Assembly (NCBI GenBank): GCA_003243195.1 | Contig: QFQI01000003.1 | Coordinates: 124,001 to 188,000, forward strand | Direction: 5' to 3' | From: Sphingomonas taxi | Lineage (GTDB): Bacteria > Pseudomonadota > Alphaproteobacteria > Sphingomonadales > Sphingomonadaceae | Length of the DNA: 64,000 bases | In this document: positions 7,979 through 16,357 of the stretch, piece after piece | How the letters are laid out: each line of letters starts with the position of its first letter | How positions within the stretch are numbered: position 1 is the first letter of the stretch | Notes under the pieces: generated by a model | Database searches by the model: none | Told to the model about the DNA's origin: nothing | The model's input: the letters and a program-made list of their open reading frames with translations, nothing else | Made by a program: the position numbers and the translations under genes

Positions 7979-8854
7979 ATGAAATCGGCGTTGATCGCGG
8001 CTGGCCTGATCGCCACCGCCGCCACCATCACCTCTACCCAGGCGTCCGCCGCGACGATCTTCGGCGTGGACGAGAACAACCGGCTGGTGACGTTCGACAG
8101 TTCGTCGCCCGCGACGATGTTGTCCAGCATCCAGATCACCGGATCGGCCAGCAGCTTCCAGGCGCTCGACTTCCGCCCGGTCAACAACGTCCTGTACGGC
8201 CTGAACACCAATCGTCAGGTCTATACGATCAACACCGCCACCGGCGTCGCCACGGCGGTGGGCGACACACTCGCGATCGGGGGCAATTCGTTCGGGTTCG
8301 ACTTCAACCCGACGATCGACCGCGTGCGCATCGTCAGCAACACCGATCGCAACTACGTCTTCAATCCCGATAGCGGCGCCATCACCGGCGCCCCGACCGC
8401 CGCGCCGCTGGCTTATGCCGCCGGCGACGTGAACAAGGGCGCGAACCCGGGTGTCACCGCCGCCGCCTACACCTCGTCGACGTTCGGTGCCGCCCCGGCC
8501 TCGACCCAGCTCTACGTGCTGGACACCGACCTCGACGTCCTGGCGCGGCAGAACAACAACGGCGGCGTGCTGACCACCGTCGGCAGCTTCGGGAAGGATC
8601 TCGGCTCGCGCACCAGCTTCGACATCGCGGGGTCGGACGCCTTCGCGTTCAACGGGTCGACGCTGTACCGCGTCGATCTGAACAGCGGCGCGCTGACGAC
8701 GATCGGCAACACCGACCGCGGCCTGTTCGGCATCGCGATCGGCGCACCGGCGGTGCCCGAACCGGCGACCTGGGCGATGATGATCCTCGGCTTCGGCGTG
8801 GTCGGCTATGCGATGCGCCGCCGCCCGGCGGTGCGCTTCCAGCAGGCGATCTGA
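7979..8854 (+). CDS. DUF4394 protein with PEPxxWA-CTERM sorting signal
   Basis: 291 residues. A signal peptide (first ~24 residues, ending QASA) is followed by repeated strands with FGVDENNRLVTF, FRPVNNVLYGLN and FDFNPTIDRVRIVSNTDRN. This is the DUF4394 beta-propeller-like domain. The C-terminus has PEPATWAMMILGFGVVGYA and then an Arg-rich tail (MRRRP): a PEPxxWA-type exosortase sorting signal. Export, processing and surface attachment are inferred from that signal; the molecular role is unknown. The ATG at 7979 has GGGAG eight bases upstream and gives the signal peptide directly. No exosortase gene is visible in the window. Confidence 0.85.
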   Translation: MKSALIAAGLIATAATITSTQASAATIFGVDENNRLVTFDSSSPATMLSSIQITGSASSFQALDFRPVNNVLYGLNTNRQVYTINTATGVATAVGDTLAIGGNSFGFDFNPTIDRVRIVSNTDRNYVFNPDSGAITGAPTAAPLAYAAGDVNKGANPGVTAAAYTSSTFGAAPASTQLYVLDTDLDVLARQNNNGGVLTTVGSFGKDLGSRTSFDIAGSDAFAFNGSTLYRVDLNSGALTTIGNTDRGLFGIAIGAPAVPEPATWAMMILGFGVVGYAMRRRPAVRFQQAI

Positions 8855-8899
8855 TGCTCGCGGCAGCGCGGGCGGTGCCGACGCGCCGCCCGCCTGCCG

Positions 8900-9346
8900 C
8901 TACAGCTCCGGCGTGTCCGCCTTCGTGGTGGCACGCCGTTCCTTCTTCCAGCGGGTCGCATTCTGCGCCACACAGCCCGTGCCGCCGGACGCGCCGACCG
9001 TCGAGCAACTGCCGACGCCGACCGCGCCGACCGACGTGTTGGCCGCTTCCTTCGCCGCCCACGTCTCGTTCTCGGGCGTGATCTCGAAGTTGCGCAATTC
9101 CTTGGGGATCCGGAACTGTTCCTCGGCGGGGCGACGGGTGCAGACCACCACCTCCGCGCCGTCGGTGTTCGTGGGGCAGCGTTCGTTGCCGTAGAGCACG
9201 ATCACCCCGTTCACCGGCGCGCTGCGCGAGACGCCGCCGGCGGCGGTGGTGCGCGACACGCGCGGCGTGCCCGGTGAGGGCGGGCCGCTCTGCGCGTCGG
9301 CCGGCATGGCAAGACCCAGCAGCAGCAGAGGAAGACAGCGGCGCAT
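8900..9346 (-). CDS. Secreted protein of unknown function
   Basis: 148 residues with a signal peptide (MRRCLPLLLLGLAMPADAQ). The mature part is polar with four cysteines: a pair around NERCPTNTDGAEVVVCTRRP and two near the C-terminus (GSCSTVGASGGTGC). It contains EEQFRIPKELRN. I do not recognise a characterised family; similar proteins are common in sphingomonads. The ATG at 9346 is preceded by AGGAG right after the coq7 stop, so it is probably the last gene of the coq7 operon. GTG 9352 is an alternative start. Confidence 0.65.
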   Translation of the reverse strand: MRRCLPLLLLGLAMPADAQSGPPSPGTPRVSRTTAAGGVSRSAPVNGVIVLYGNERCPTNTDGAEVVVCTRRPAEEQFRIPKELRNFEITPENETWAAKEAANTSVGAVGVGSCSTVGASGGTGCVAQNATRWKKERRATTKADTPEL

Positions 9347-9362
9347 CGTCACGAACACTCCT

Positions 9363-9896
9363 TCAGATCCGCTTGGCGGTGGCGATCGCGACGCGACATC
9401 CCAGCCGGATCACCGCCGACATCAGCGGATAGGCCGGCGCATTCTCCGCCCCGTGCGCGAGCGCGGTATCGCGATGCTCCAGTTCCTCGGCCTGGAACTC
9501 GCGGATCGCATCGGACAGTTCCGGATCGCTGTCGCCCAGCGCCTGCAACTGCTCCTCGTAATGCTGGTCGATCTCCGTCTCGACCGCCGCGGTGCAGGCC
9601 ATCGCCGCCTCCGGCCCGATCGCGCCGGTGATCGCGCCCAGCGCGAAGCCGGCCACGTCCCAGAAGGGCTGCAACACCGTCGGCCGCACGCCGCGCTCCA
9701 CGATCATCCGGTCGAAGAAGGCGCGGTGCCGCTCCTCCTGCAACGCCATGGCGGAGATCTTGCGCGCCATCGCGGAGCGCTGCCCCATGATCGCCAACTG
9801 CCCCTCATAGATACGCGTGGCGCCGAATTCGCCGGCCTGATCGACGCGGATCATCGAATGGGTGGCGGTCGGCCGGTCGCCGGGCTTCCAGGTCAT
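9363..9896 (-). CDS. coq7: Demethoxyubiquinone hydroxylase COQ7-type di-iron protein
   Basis: 177 residues. It hydroxylates the demethoxyubiquinone ring in ubiquinone biosynthesis. The ferritin-like di-iron ligands are visible in two E-x-x-H helices: EERHRAFF, and EIDQHYEEQ with EELEHRD, plus an early Glu in AGEFGATRIYEGQL. The length matches the family. Its ATG overlaps the dsbB stop codon (ATGA), implying translational coupling. Ubiquinone is also the electron acceptor of DsbB, so the pairing with dsbB makes functional sense. Confidence 0.92.
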   Translation of the reverse strand: MTWKPGDRPTATHSMIRVDQAGEFGATRIYEGQLAIMGQRSAMARKISAMALQEERHRAFFDRMIVERGVRPTVLQPFWDVAGFALGAITGAIGPEAAMACTAAVETEIDQHYEEQLQALGDSDPELSDAIREFQAEELEHRDTALAHGAENAPAYPLMSAVIRLGCRVAIATAKRI

Positions 9897-10375
9897 GCGC
9901 GCCTCCACAATTGCGACACGATCGCCGCGGCACCCGCGATCGACAGCAGCGCGTTCCAGCCCGCCAGCGAGATGCCGAGCAACGTCCATTGCGCCGCGTC
10001 GCACCGGACGATGGGGGCGGCAAGCAGGTCCTTCAAGGCCTGATCGGAGGACAGGCCGACCGTACTGACGGTCTGCGTACAAGCGGTGACGCCCTGCCAC
10101 CAGTGATATTCGACCCCGGCATGGAAGACCCCGATCGCGCCCGACACCGCCACCAGCGCCGCCGCGCCGGCGACCAGCGTCGCCTTCGTGCGCGTGCCGC
10201 CGACGACGAACGCCAGCACGGCGAAGGCCAGCGCCGCGTAATGCGGCCAGCGCTGCCAGTGGCACATCTCGCACGGGTACAGCCCGCCGATCAACTGGAA
10301 CCCCCAGGCGCCGGCCAGCAGCGCGGCGGGGACCAGCAGCGCCAGCAGGCGCGCGTTACGCAGGCCGACGCTCAC
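9893..10375 (-). CDS. dsbB: Disulfide bond formation protein B (DsbB)
   Basis: 160 residues with four transmembrane segments. The first periplasmic redox pair is CEMC (Cys35 and Cys38). The second pair is in the loop GVTACTQ...IVRCD. It reoxidises DsbA and passes electrons to ubiquinone. The GTG start at 10375 lies four bases after the ctpA stop; the gene ends overlapping coq7. No dsbA is present in the window. Confidence 0.9.
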   Translation of the reverse strand: MSVGLRNARLLALLVPAALLAGAWGFQLIGGLYPCEMCHWQRWPHYAALAFAVLAFVVGGTRTKATLVAGAAALVAVSGAIGVFHAGVEYHWWQGVTACTQTVSTVGLSSDQALKDLLAAPIVRCDAAQWTLLGISLAGWNALLSIAGAAAIVSQLWRRA

Positions 10376-10379
10376 CGGA

Positions 10380-11723
10380 TCACTTCCTGGCGACCATCGA
10401 CTGCGTCACGGCCGCCACCTGCTGCGGCCCGCCCAGCCGCGCGATCGTCTTGAGCGCATACCATAGCTGGAAATCCTCGATCCCCTGCTTCTTCAGCGCC
10501 TCCGGGGTGGTGGCGAAGCGCGGATCGTCCTTCACATCCTCCTCCAGCACCGCATTGTCGGGGGACTTGATCTCGTTGATGAGATGACGGCGCAGGTCGG
10601 CCTCGCGGAACACCGGGCGCGACTTGTAATCCGGGTCGGACACCTGCGGCACGCGGATGTCGGGTTCGATCCCGCCCTCCTGCACGCTGCGCCCGGACGG
10701 GGTGAAATATCGCGCGGTGGTCAGGCGCAGCGCGGTGCGCGGGCCGAGTTGCAGCAACGTCTGCACCGAACCCTTGCCGAAGGTGCGCTCGCCCATCACC
10801 AGCGCGCGATGGTGATCCTGCAACGCGCCGGCGACGATCTCGCTGGCGGAGGCGGTACCCGAATCGGTCAGCACGATCACGGGCAGTCCGTGCGCATCAT
10901 CGCCGGGCCGGGCGAAATACCGTTCGATATCGTCCTTCTCGCGGCCACGCTGGCTGACGATCTCGCCGCGTTCCAGGAACACGTCCGACACCGCGATCGC
11001 CTGGGTCAGCAGCCCGCCGCCATTCTCGCGCAGGTCGACGACATAGCCGAGCGGGCGATGGCCCAGCGACTTGTCGATCGCCATGATCGCGGCGCGCGTG
11101 TCCGCGCCAGTCTGTTCGGAGAAGGTGTTGATGTTGATATAGCCGACATCGCCCTTCACCTCCCACTTCACCGGCCGCTGCACGATCACCTCGCGCACCA
11201 GCGTGACGATGATCGGCTTGTCGCGGCCCGGCCGCACCAGCGTCAGCGTGATCTTGGTGCCCGGCTTGCCGCGCATCTGCGCGGTCGCCTCGTCCAGCGT
11301 GCCGCCGTAGATCAGCTTGCCGTCGATGTGCGTGATGAAGTCGCCGGACTTGATGCCCGCGCGCCCGGCCGGCGTATCCTCCTGCGGCGCGATCACCTTC
11401 ACCGCGCCGTCTTCCATCGAGACGGTCAGGCCCAGGCCACCGTAATTGCCCTCCGTCTGGATGCGCAGATTGTCGAAGTCGGACGCGTCGACATAGCTGC
11501 TGTGCGGATCGAGCGCGGCGAGCATGCCGTCGATCGCGCCCTTGATGAGCTGTTCGTCGGTGACCTTGTCGACGTAATCGGCCTTTACCCGATTATAGAC
11601 GTCGAGGAACTGGTCCATCTGGCGATAGGTCGCGGTGTCCGCGGCGGCCATCGCCCCGGTGGCGACCGGAACGGTGGCGATGGCGGTGACCAGCGCGGCG
11701 GCCGGGAGCAGCTTTGACTTCAT
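10380..11723 (-). CDS. ctpA: S41 carboxy-terminal processing protease
   Basis: 447 residues: signal peptide (ends GAMAAADT), an N-terminal helical domain, a PDZ domain (about 90-190: GGLGLTVS...IKSGDFITHIDG), and the S41 catalytic core. The Ser-Lys dyad is Ser292 in TASASEIVAG and Lys317 in RTFGKGSVQ. It is a periplasmic protease that trims or degrades envelope proteins and often controls murein hydrolases. It follows an EnvC-like murein hydrolase activator by 137 bases, which supports an envelope role. The ATG at 11723 gives a clean signal peptide. Confidence 0.93.
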   Translation of the reverse strand: MKSKLLPAAALVTAIATVPVATGAMAAADTATYRQMDQFLDVYNRVKADYVDKVTDEQLIKGAIDGMLAALDPHSSYVDASDFDNLRIQTEGNYGGLGLTVSMEDGAVKVIAPQEDTPAGRAGIKSGDFITHIDGKLIYGGTLDEATAQMRGKPGTKITLTLVRPGRDKPIIVTLVREVIVQRPVKWEVKGDVGYININTFSEQTGADTRAAIMAIDKSLGHRPLGYVVDLRENGGGLLTQAIAVSDVFLERGEIVSQRGREKDDIERYFARPGDDAHGLPVIVLTDSGTASASEIVAGALQDHHRALVMGERTFGKGSVQTLLQLGPRTALRLTTARYFTPSGRSVQEGGIEPDIRVPQVSDPDYKSRPVFREADLRRHLINEIKSPDNAVLEEDVKDDPRFATTPEALKKQGIEDFQLWYALKTIARLGGPQQVAAVTQSMVARK

Positions 11724-11860
11724 GGCGGGCGAAACTGTTCCTGCGAATGGACGATCCCGCGATGTAGCGGAAAGGTTCGCGCGATCAAAGCGCCCGCGCG
11801 GCTGAACCGACGCTGAGCGGCTCCGGCGACAAGCGATGGGGTCATTCGGGCCGGGGCCGC

Positions 11861-12943
11861 TCACCCCGCGAGTTGCGCGACGTCCATCGGACGGCCGCGA
11901 CGCCGCAGCTCCACGGTGATCCGCGCGCCTTCCACCGCCGGCGCGCGGCCGATCGGCGTGCCGGCGGAGACGTCGGCACCGCGCGCGATCTCGACCGCTC
12001 CCAGTCCGGTGACCAGCGTCGTCCAGCCCGCGCCATGGTCGATGATGACGATCCGCCCGAAGCTGCGGAACGGCCCGGCGTAGCTCACCCGCCCCGCCGC
12101 CGGCGCGACGACCGTCGCGGCGGCGGGAGCGGCCAGCGTCAAGCCGCGCGCGCGCACACCGTTGCCCGACAGCTCGCCGGTGCCGGTCAACACCCGCCCC
12201 TCGACGGGAAGGCGATAGCGCGCCGCCGCGTGCGATGACGCCGCCGGCGCCAGTCCGGCCACCGGCAACGCCAGCAGGTCGGCGAGTACGGTCTGCTCGC
12301 TGCCGATCGTCGCCAGTTGCGCGGCATTGTCGCGCACCACCTCCTCCATCGTCAGCGCGCGGTCGTCATCGGTGTCGGTGACGGCGGCAAGCTGCTCGCG
12401 CGCCTCCACCAGCCGCGCGCGGCCGGTGCGCAACTGCCGTTCCGCCGCCGCTGCGTCCGCCTGCACGACGCGGATCCGCGCCACATCCGCGCGCAGCGCG
12501 GCGGAACGCGCGCGCAAGGCCGGCAATGTGGCGTGCAGCACCGCCTGGACATGCACGAGATCGGTGGTGGTGCCCGGCTGCGCCAAAGCGATCACCGCCG
12601 GGCGGCGCGCCAGCGACGTCAGCGCCGCCAGCAGCCGCGCGACCGGCTCCTCCTGCCGGGCGAGCCGGTCGCGCTGCACCGCCAGCCGCCGTGCGACGAT
12701 CGCGGCGCGCGCGCGCAATGCCGCGATGTCGGCCTCCGCCGCGGTCACGCGCGCCGCCACCGCCTCCTCGCGCAGCCGTGCGCGTTCCGCCGGCGCGGCG
12801 GCGCGGTTGGCGCGCCGCTCCAGCACGGTCGCCTGCCGCTGTGCCATGGTCGCCTGACGCGCCAGCGTCGCCACGTCCGCCGCCACCGCGCCGCCACTCA
12901 GCAGCGCCAGCGCGGCGAGCGGCCACAGGCGACGTGCGCGCAT
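11861..12943 (-). CDS. EnvC-like coiled-coil protein with degenerate LytM (M23) domain
   Basis: 360 residues: signal peptide, a long Ala/Arg/Glu-rich coiled coil (about 30-220), then a LytM/M23 fold (about 255-350). The zinc-binding residues look lost. The HxxxD position reads GLTLAAPAAATVVAP, and the final HxH is replaced (IDHGAGWTTLVTGLG). Such degenerate LytM proteins (EnvC, NlpD) activate cell-wall amidases at division rather than cut murein. Its ATG overlaps the rlmH stop (TGATG). Upstream of ctpA. Confidence 0.85.
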   Translation of the reverse strand: MRARRLWPLAALALLSGGAVAADVATLARQATMAQRQATVLERRANRAAAPAERARLREEAVAARVTAAEADIAALRARAAIVARRLAVQRDRLARQEEPVARLLAALTSLARRPAVIALAQPGTTTDLVHVQAVLHATLPALRARSAALRADVARIRVVQADAAAAERQLRTGRARLVEAREQLAAVTDTDDDRALTMEEVVRDNAAQLATIGSEQTVLADLLALPVAGLAPAASSHAAARYRLPVEGRVLTGTGELSGNGVRARGLTLAAPAAATVVAPAAGRVSYAGPFRSFGRIVIIDHGAGWTTLVTGLGAVEIARGADVSAGTPIGRAPAVEGARITVELRRRGRPMDVAQLAG

Positions 12944-13365
12944 CAACCCTCGCGGTGATAGGGGTGGTTGGCCAGGATGCTGGTGGCGCGAAACAATTGT
13001 TCGGCCAGCATCGCGCGCGCCAGCAGGTGCGGCCATGTCGCGCGCCCGAACGACAGCAGCATGTCCGCCTCGCCGCGCTCCGCATCGCCGAAACCGTCCA
13101 CCGCGCCGATCAGGAAGCGCGCCTCCCGCACGCCATCGTCACGCCAGCGACCGAGCCGCTCCGCGAACGCGGTCGATCCGAGGATCTCGCCCTTCTCGTC
13201 CAGCAGGATCCGCCGTCCCTGCGCGGGGCGGTCCGGTTCGCGCCCGCCGCGATCGGGCAGTTCGCTGACGCGCGTCGGCCAGACGATCCGCTTCAGGTAG
13301 CGGTCGACCAGTTCGGCCTCCGGCGAGCGCCCGATCCGCCCGCGCGCAACGATATGGAGCAGCAT
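12943..13365 (-). CDS. rlmH: 23S rRNA pseudouridine1915 N3-methyltransferase RlmH
   Basis: 140 residues, a SPOUT methyltransferase of the usual ~155-residue family. It has the N-terminal MLLHIVARGRIGRSPEAEL, the SAM-site segment FLIGAVDGFGD, and the conserved C-terminal HPYHREG that closes the knotted site. It methylates pseudouridine 1915 in helix 69 of 23S rRNA. It sits directly after rsfS, the common rsfS-rlmH order. Confidence 0.94.
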   Translation of the reverse strand: MLLHIVARGRIGRSPEAELVDRYLKRIVWPTRVSELPDRGGREPDRPAQGRRILLDEKGEILGSTAFAERLGRWRDDGVREARFLIGAVDGFGDAERGEADMLLSFGRATWPHLLARAMLAEQLFRATSILANHPYHREG

Positions 13366-13386
13366 GGCGCGGCCGGCGCGGCCCGC

Positions 13387-13779
13387 TCAGTTGGGCACGG
13401 GGGCGGGCGTCGGCGCGTCGCCGAACGACCACATGCGCTCCAGATTGTAGAAGCTGCGCACCTCGGGCCGGAACAGGTGGACGATCACGTCGCCGGCGTC
13501 GATCAGCACCCAGTCTGCATTGGGCAACCCCTCGATCCGCGCGGGACGGCCGGTTTCGCCCTTCACCCGCTCGGCGAGCTTCGACGCCATCGAGGCGACC
13601 TGCCGCGTCGAACGGCCGCTGGCGATCACCATATAGTCGGCGATCGACGACTTGCCGGCGAGCGGGATCGAGATCGTGTCCACCGCCTGATCGTCATCCA
13701 GCGATTGCAGGACCAGACGGTGCAGCGCCTCGACAGCGGTCGAATCGGGGGAGCGGCGGGCGGGTTCGGTAGCGGGCAA
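13387..13779 (-). CDS. rsfS: Ribosome silencing factor RsfS
   Basis: 130 residues. The core has KSSIADYMVIASGRSTRQV and LIDAGDVIVHLFRPEVRSFYNLERMW, typical of RsfS/Iojap, which binds uL14 and blocks subunit joining in starvation. The C-terminal tail is short and Pro-rich. The start is probably TTG at 13779: AGGAG lies just upstream, and the nadD stop codon falls between the Shine-Dalgarno sequence and the start. Confidence 0.92.
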   Translation of the reverse strand: MPATEPARRSPDSTAVEALHRLVLQSLDDDQAVDTISIPLAGKSSIADYMVIASGRSTRQVASMASKLAERVKGETGRPARIEGLPNADWVLIDAGDVIVHLFRPEVRSFYNLERMWSFGDAPTPAPVPN

Positions 13780-13781
13780 GG

Positions 13782-14426
13782 TTACTCCTGGGGTTGCCGC
13801 GATCGCGCGGCGGGGTTCGTGTCGGTAGCAAGCGGGTCGGCGAAGCGAACATGCCAGTCGGGATCAACGGCGCGAATCTGCGTCGCGGATGTCCGGTCGG
13901 GGCGGAAACGCAACAGCACGAGGGCTGGCACACTCCACTCGGCCCAGTTCCTCGCCTGGCCTGCGGGCCGCCGATAGCGCCGCAGCCAGCCCATCGCGGG
14001 AGCCGCGAGAGCATCCGCGTCATACCCCGGACGTGTCACCACCGCAATCGGCATCGTGCGCGCGATCCTGCGCCATTGCCGCCAGCGGTGGAATTGCGCG
14101 AGATTGTCCGCCCCCATGATCCACACGAAGCGCCGCCGCGGGTAGCGCCGCCGGATCGCGCGCAGCGTATCGACGGTGTAGCGCGTGCCGAGCCGCGCCT
14201 CCAGGTCGGTGGCGCGGATCGGCACATGGCGTGCCGCGTGCCGCGCGGACGCGAGCCGCGCCACGAACGGCGCCATGCCCGCGCGCGGCTTCAGCGGATT
14301 GCCCGGCGACACCAGCCACCACGCCTCGTCCAGCGCCAGCGCGCGCATCGCTTCCAGCGTGACATGTCGATGCCCGCGATGCGCCGGGTTGAACGAGCCG
14401 CCGAGCAGGCCGATGCGCCGGGTCAA
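13782..14426 (-). CDS. nadD: Nicotinate-nucleotide adenylyltransferase NadD
   Basis: 214 residues. The nucleotidyltransferase motif GGSFNPAHRGHRHV is at the N-terminus, and the ISSTxxR-like motif reads RTSATQIRA near residue 185. It makes deamido-NAD from nicotinate mononucleotide and ATP. The frame opens with TTG at 14426, which overlaps the toxin stop codon, so nadD translation depends on the upstream toxin frame. The start is forced by the motif's position close to the N-terminus. Confidence 0.92.
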   Translation of the reverse strand: MTRRIGLLGGSFNPAHRGHRHVTLEAMRALALDEAWWLVSPGNPLKPRAGMAPFVARLASARHAARHVPIRATDLEARLGTRYTVDTLRAIRRRYPRRRFVWIMGADNLAQFHRWRQWRRIARTMPIAVVTRPGYDADALAAPAMGWLRRYRRPAGQARNWAEWSVPALVLLRFRPDRTSATQIRAVDPDWHVRFADPLATDTNPAARSRQPQE

Positions 14427-14704
14427 GGATCGGCGATCCAGTCCTCGCGCTCATGATAGACGCGCAATACCTCCATCCGCTCCTCCTTGATCCGATAGCG
14501 GATCAGGTAAGGTGTCCCCAGCACTCGCAGGATCCGCGTTCCATCGCGATGCGGCCTGCCCCCGTGCGGAAAGTCCACGAGAAATGCGGCCCGATCCCGG
14601 ATCGTTCCGAGCGTGGTGAGCGCCACTTGCGCGGTGGCGTTACGCTCAAGCCATGCGTCGATCGCATGAAGGTCGTCGCGGGCGATCGACGCCCAGACGA
14701 TCAT
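14423..14704 (-). CDS. RelE/ParE-type toxin
   Basis: 93 residues of the RelE/ParE fold: IVWASIARDDLHAIDAWL at the N-terminus, then HGGRPHRDGTRILRV and a C-terminal LRVYHEREDW, as in ParE-like toxins. ATG 14704 overlaps the antitoxin stop (ATGA); GTG 14710 is also possible. The gene ends overlapping the nadD start. The family call is good. Whether it poisons gyrase (ParE) or cuts mRNA (RelE) cannot be told. Confidence 0.82.
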   Translation of the reverse strand: MIVWASIARDDLHAIDAWLERNATAQVALTTLGTIRDRAAFLVDFPHGGRPHRDGTRILRVLGTPYLIRYRIKEERMEVLRVYHEREDWIADP

Positions 14705-14961
14705 CCGCACCGGGCGCGGTGCCTGACCATCATCGCATCGAGTTCGGCCATTACGACGTCATGCTCGACATACTCGCCGCGCGCGATCTGGTCCGCGCCG
14801 ACCTTCACGAAGGCGGCGAGATCCGTTTCGCGCTCCGCGACGCGGCGGATCGCCTCCGCGGCGAAATCCTCGCTGGAGATGCCACGCGCGGCGGCGAGCG
14901 CGTCGACCAGCGCGATCGTCTCCGCGTCCAGCGACGGGATGATGGCGCGGTGACGGTTCAT
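14701..14961 (-). CDS. ParD/CopG-like antitoxin
   Basis: 86 residues. The N-terminal IIPSLDAETIALVDALAAARG is consistent with a ribbon-helix-helix DNA-binding domain, followed by an acidic/helical toxin-binding tail. It overlaps the downstream toxin by four bases. The 31-base gap after proA leaves little room for a promoter of its own unless it lies inside proA. Confidence 0.75.
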   Translation of the reverse strand: MNRHRAIIPSLDAETIALVDALAAARGISSEDFAAEAIRRVAERETDLAAFVKVGADQIARGEYVEHDVVMAELDAMMVRHRARCG

Positions 14962-14992
14962 GCCGGCAAAATACGGTGATGCGCGCGCGCCT

Positions 14993-16255
14993 TCAACCCC
15001 GCACCTGCCCGCTGCCGCGCCCCAGCCACTTGTAGGTGGTCAGCCCTTCCAGCGCGACCGGGCCGCGCGCGTGCAGCCGGCCGGTGGCGATGCCGATCTC
15101 CGCGCCCAGCCCGAACTCGCCGCCGTCCGCGAATTGCGTGGACGCGTTCCACAGCACGATCGCGGAATCGACCTCGGCCAGGAAGCGTTCGGCAACCGCG
15201 GCGTCCTGCGCCACGATCGCATCGGTATGGTGTGATCCGTGCGCCGCGATATGCGCGAGCGCGCCGTCCAGTCCGTCCACGATCGCCACCGCCGCGATGG
15301 CGTCGAGATATTCGGTATCCCAGTCCGCGGGCTCGGCGGCCGCGATGCCGGGCCGCAGCGCGCAGGCCGCCGCATCGCCGCGCAACGCGCAGCCGCTCGC
15401 CGCCAGCGCATCCAGCAGGGCGGCGGCATGCGGCCAGTCGCGATCGACCAACAGCGTCTCCATCGCACCGCACACACCCGTCCGCCGCATCTTGGCATCC
15501 ACCACGATCCGCGCGGCCATATCGGGATCGGCGGAGCGATCGACGAAGACATGGTTGACGCCATCGAGGTGCGCTAGCACCGGCACCCGCGCCTCCGCCT
15601 GCACGCGCGCCACCAGGCTGCGTCCCCCGCGCGGGATGATGAGGTCGATCGCGCCCTCCGCCGCCAGCATCGCGCCGACGGCGGCGCGATCGGTGACCGG
15701 CACCAGTTGCACCGCATCGGCCGGCAACCCGCCCCCCACCAGCCCGGCGGTCAGCGCCGCATGGATGGCGCGGTTGCTCTCCACCGCCTCCGAACCGCCG
15801 CGCAGGATCACGGCATTGCCCGAGCGCACGCACAAGGCCGCGGCATCAGCGGTGACGTTCGGCCGGCTCTCGTAGACGATCCCGATCACGCCGATCGGCA
15901 CGCGCACGCGGCTGAGCACCAGACCGTTCGGGCGGGTGGCGGCGTCTATCACCTGCCCGACCGGATCGGCCAGCCCCGCCACCGTCGCCACCGCCTCCGC
16001 GATGCCCGCCAGTCGCGCGTCGTCGAGCCGCAGCCGGTCGAGCAGCGCCGCCGACAGTCCCCCTGCCCGCCCACGTTCCACGTCGGCGGCGTTGGCCGCG
16101 AGGATATCGGCCGCCGATGCGCGCAACGTCGCGGCCGCGCGATGCAGCGCCGCCGCCTTCTGCGCATCGCTCGTCCGTGCGAGCGCGAGCGACGCGCGGC
16201 GCGCGCGTGCGGCCATGTCGGCGATCAGGGCGGAGGGAGACAGGGGGTCGAGCAT
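14993..16255 (-). CDS. proA: Gamma-glutamyl phosphate reductase ProA
   Basis: 420 residues, an aldehyde-dehydrogenase-fold enzyme for the second step of proline biosynthesis (glutamyl 5-phosphate to glutamate semialdehyde). The catalytic cysteine lies in MRRTGVCGAMETLLVD. PIGVIGIVYESRPNVT and ILRGGSEAVESN are typical NADP-site segments, and HGSHHTDAI is a family mark near the C-terminus. No proB is adjacent. It is the first gene of a long leftward train and is divergent from msrB. Confidence 0.95.
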   Translation of the reverse strand: MLDPLSPSALIADMAARARRASLALARTSDAQKAAALHRAAATLRASAADILAANAADVERGRAGGLSAALLDRLRLDDARLAGIAEAVATVAGLADPVGQVIDAATRPNGLVLSRVRVPIGVIGIVYESRPNVTADAAALCVRSGNAVILRGGSEAVESNRAIHAALTAGLVGGGLPADAVQLVPVTDRAAVGAMLAAEGAIDLIIPRGGRSLVARVQAEARVPVLAHLDGVNHVFVDRSADPDMAARIVVDAKMRRTGVCGAMETLLVDRDWPHAAALLDALAASGCALRGDAAACALRPGIAAAEPADWDTEYLDAIAAVAIVDGLDGALAHIAAHGSHHTDAIVAQDAAVAERFLAEVDSAIVLWNASTQFADGGEFGLGAEIGIATGRLHARGPVALEGLTTYKWLGRGSGQVRG

Positions 16256-16357
16256 GGCGCTCGCCTAGCATGGCGCACGCCGCCCGCCCAGCGCCGCGTC
16301 GCCACTTCCCGATGGCGGGCGATGGCGGAACGGGGCGCCGCTTCCTATCTACCCGCC

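Noticed and set aside
11861..12943. Active M23 endopeptidase
   Set aside because: The zinc ligands of the LytM domain appear replaced, so a regulatory EnvC-like role fits better.
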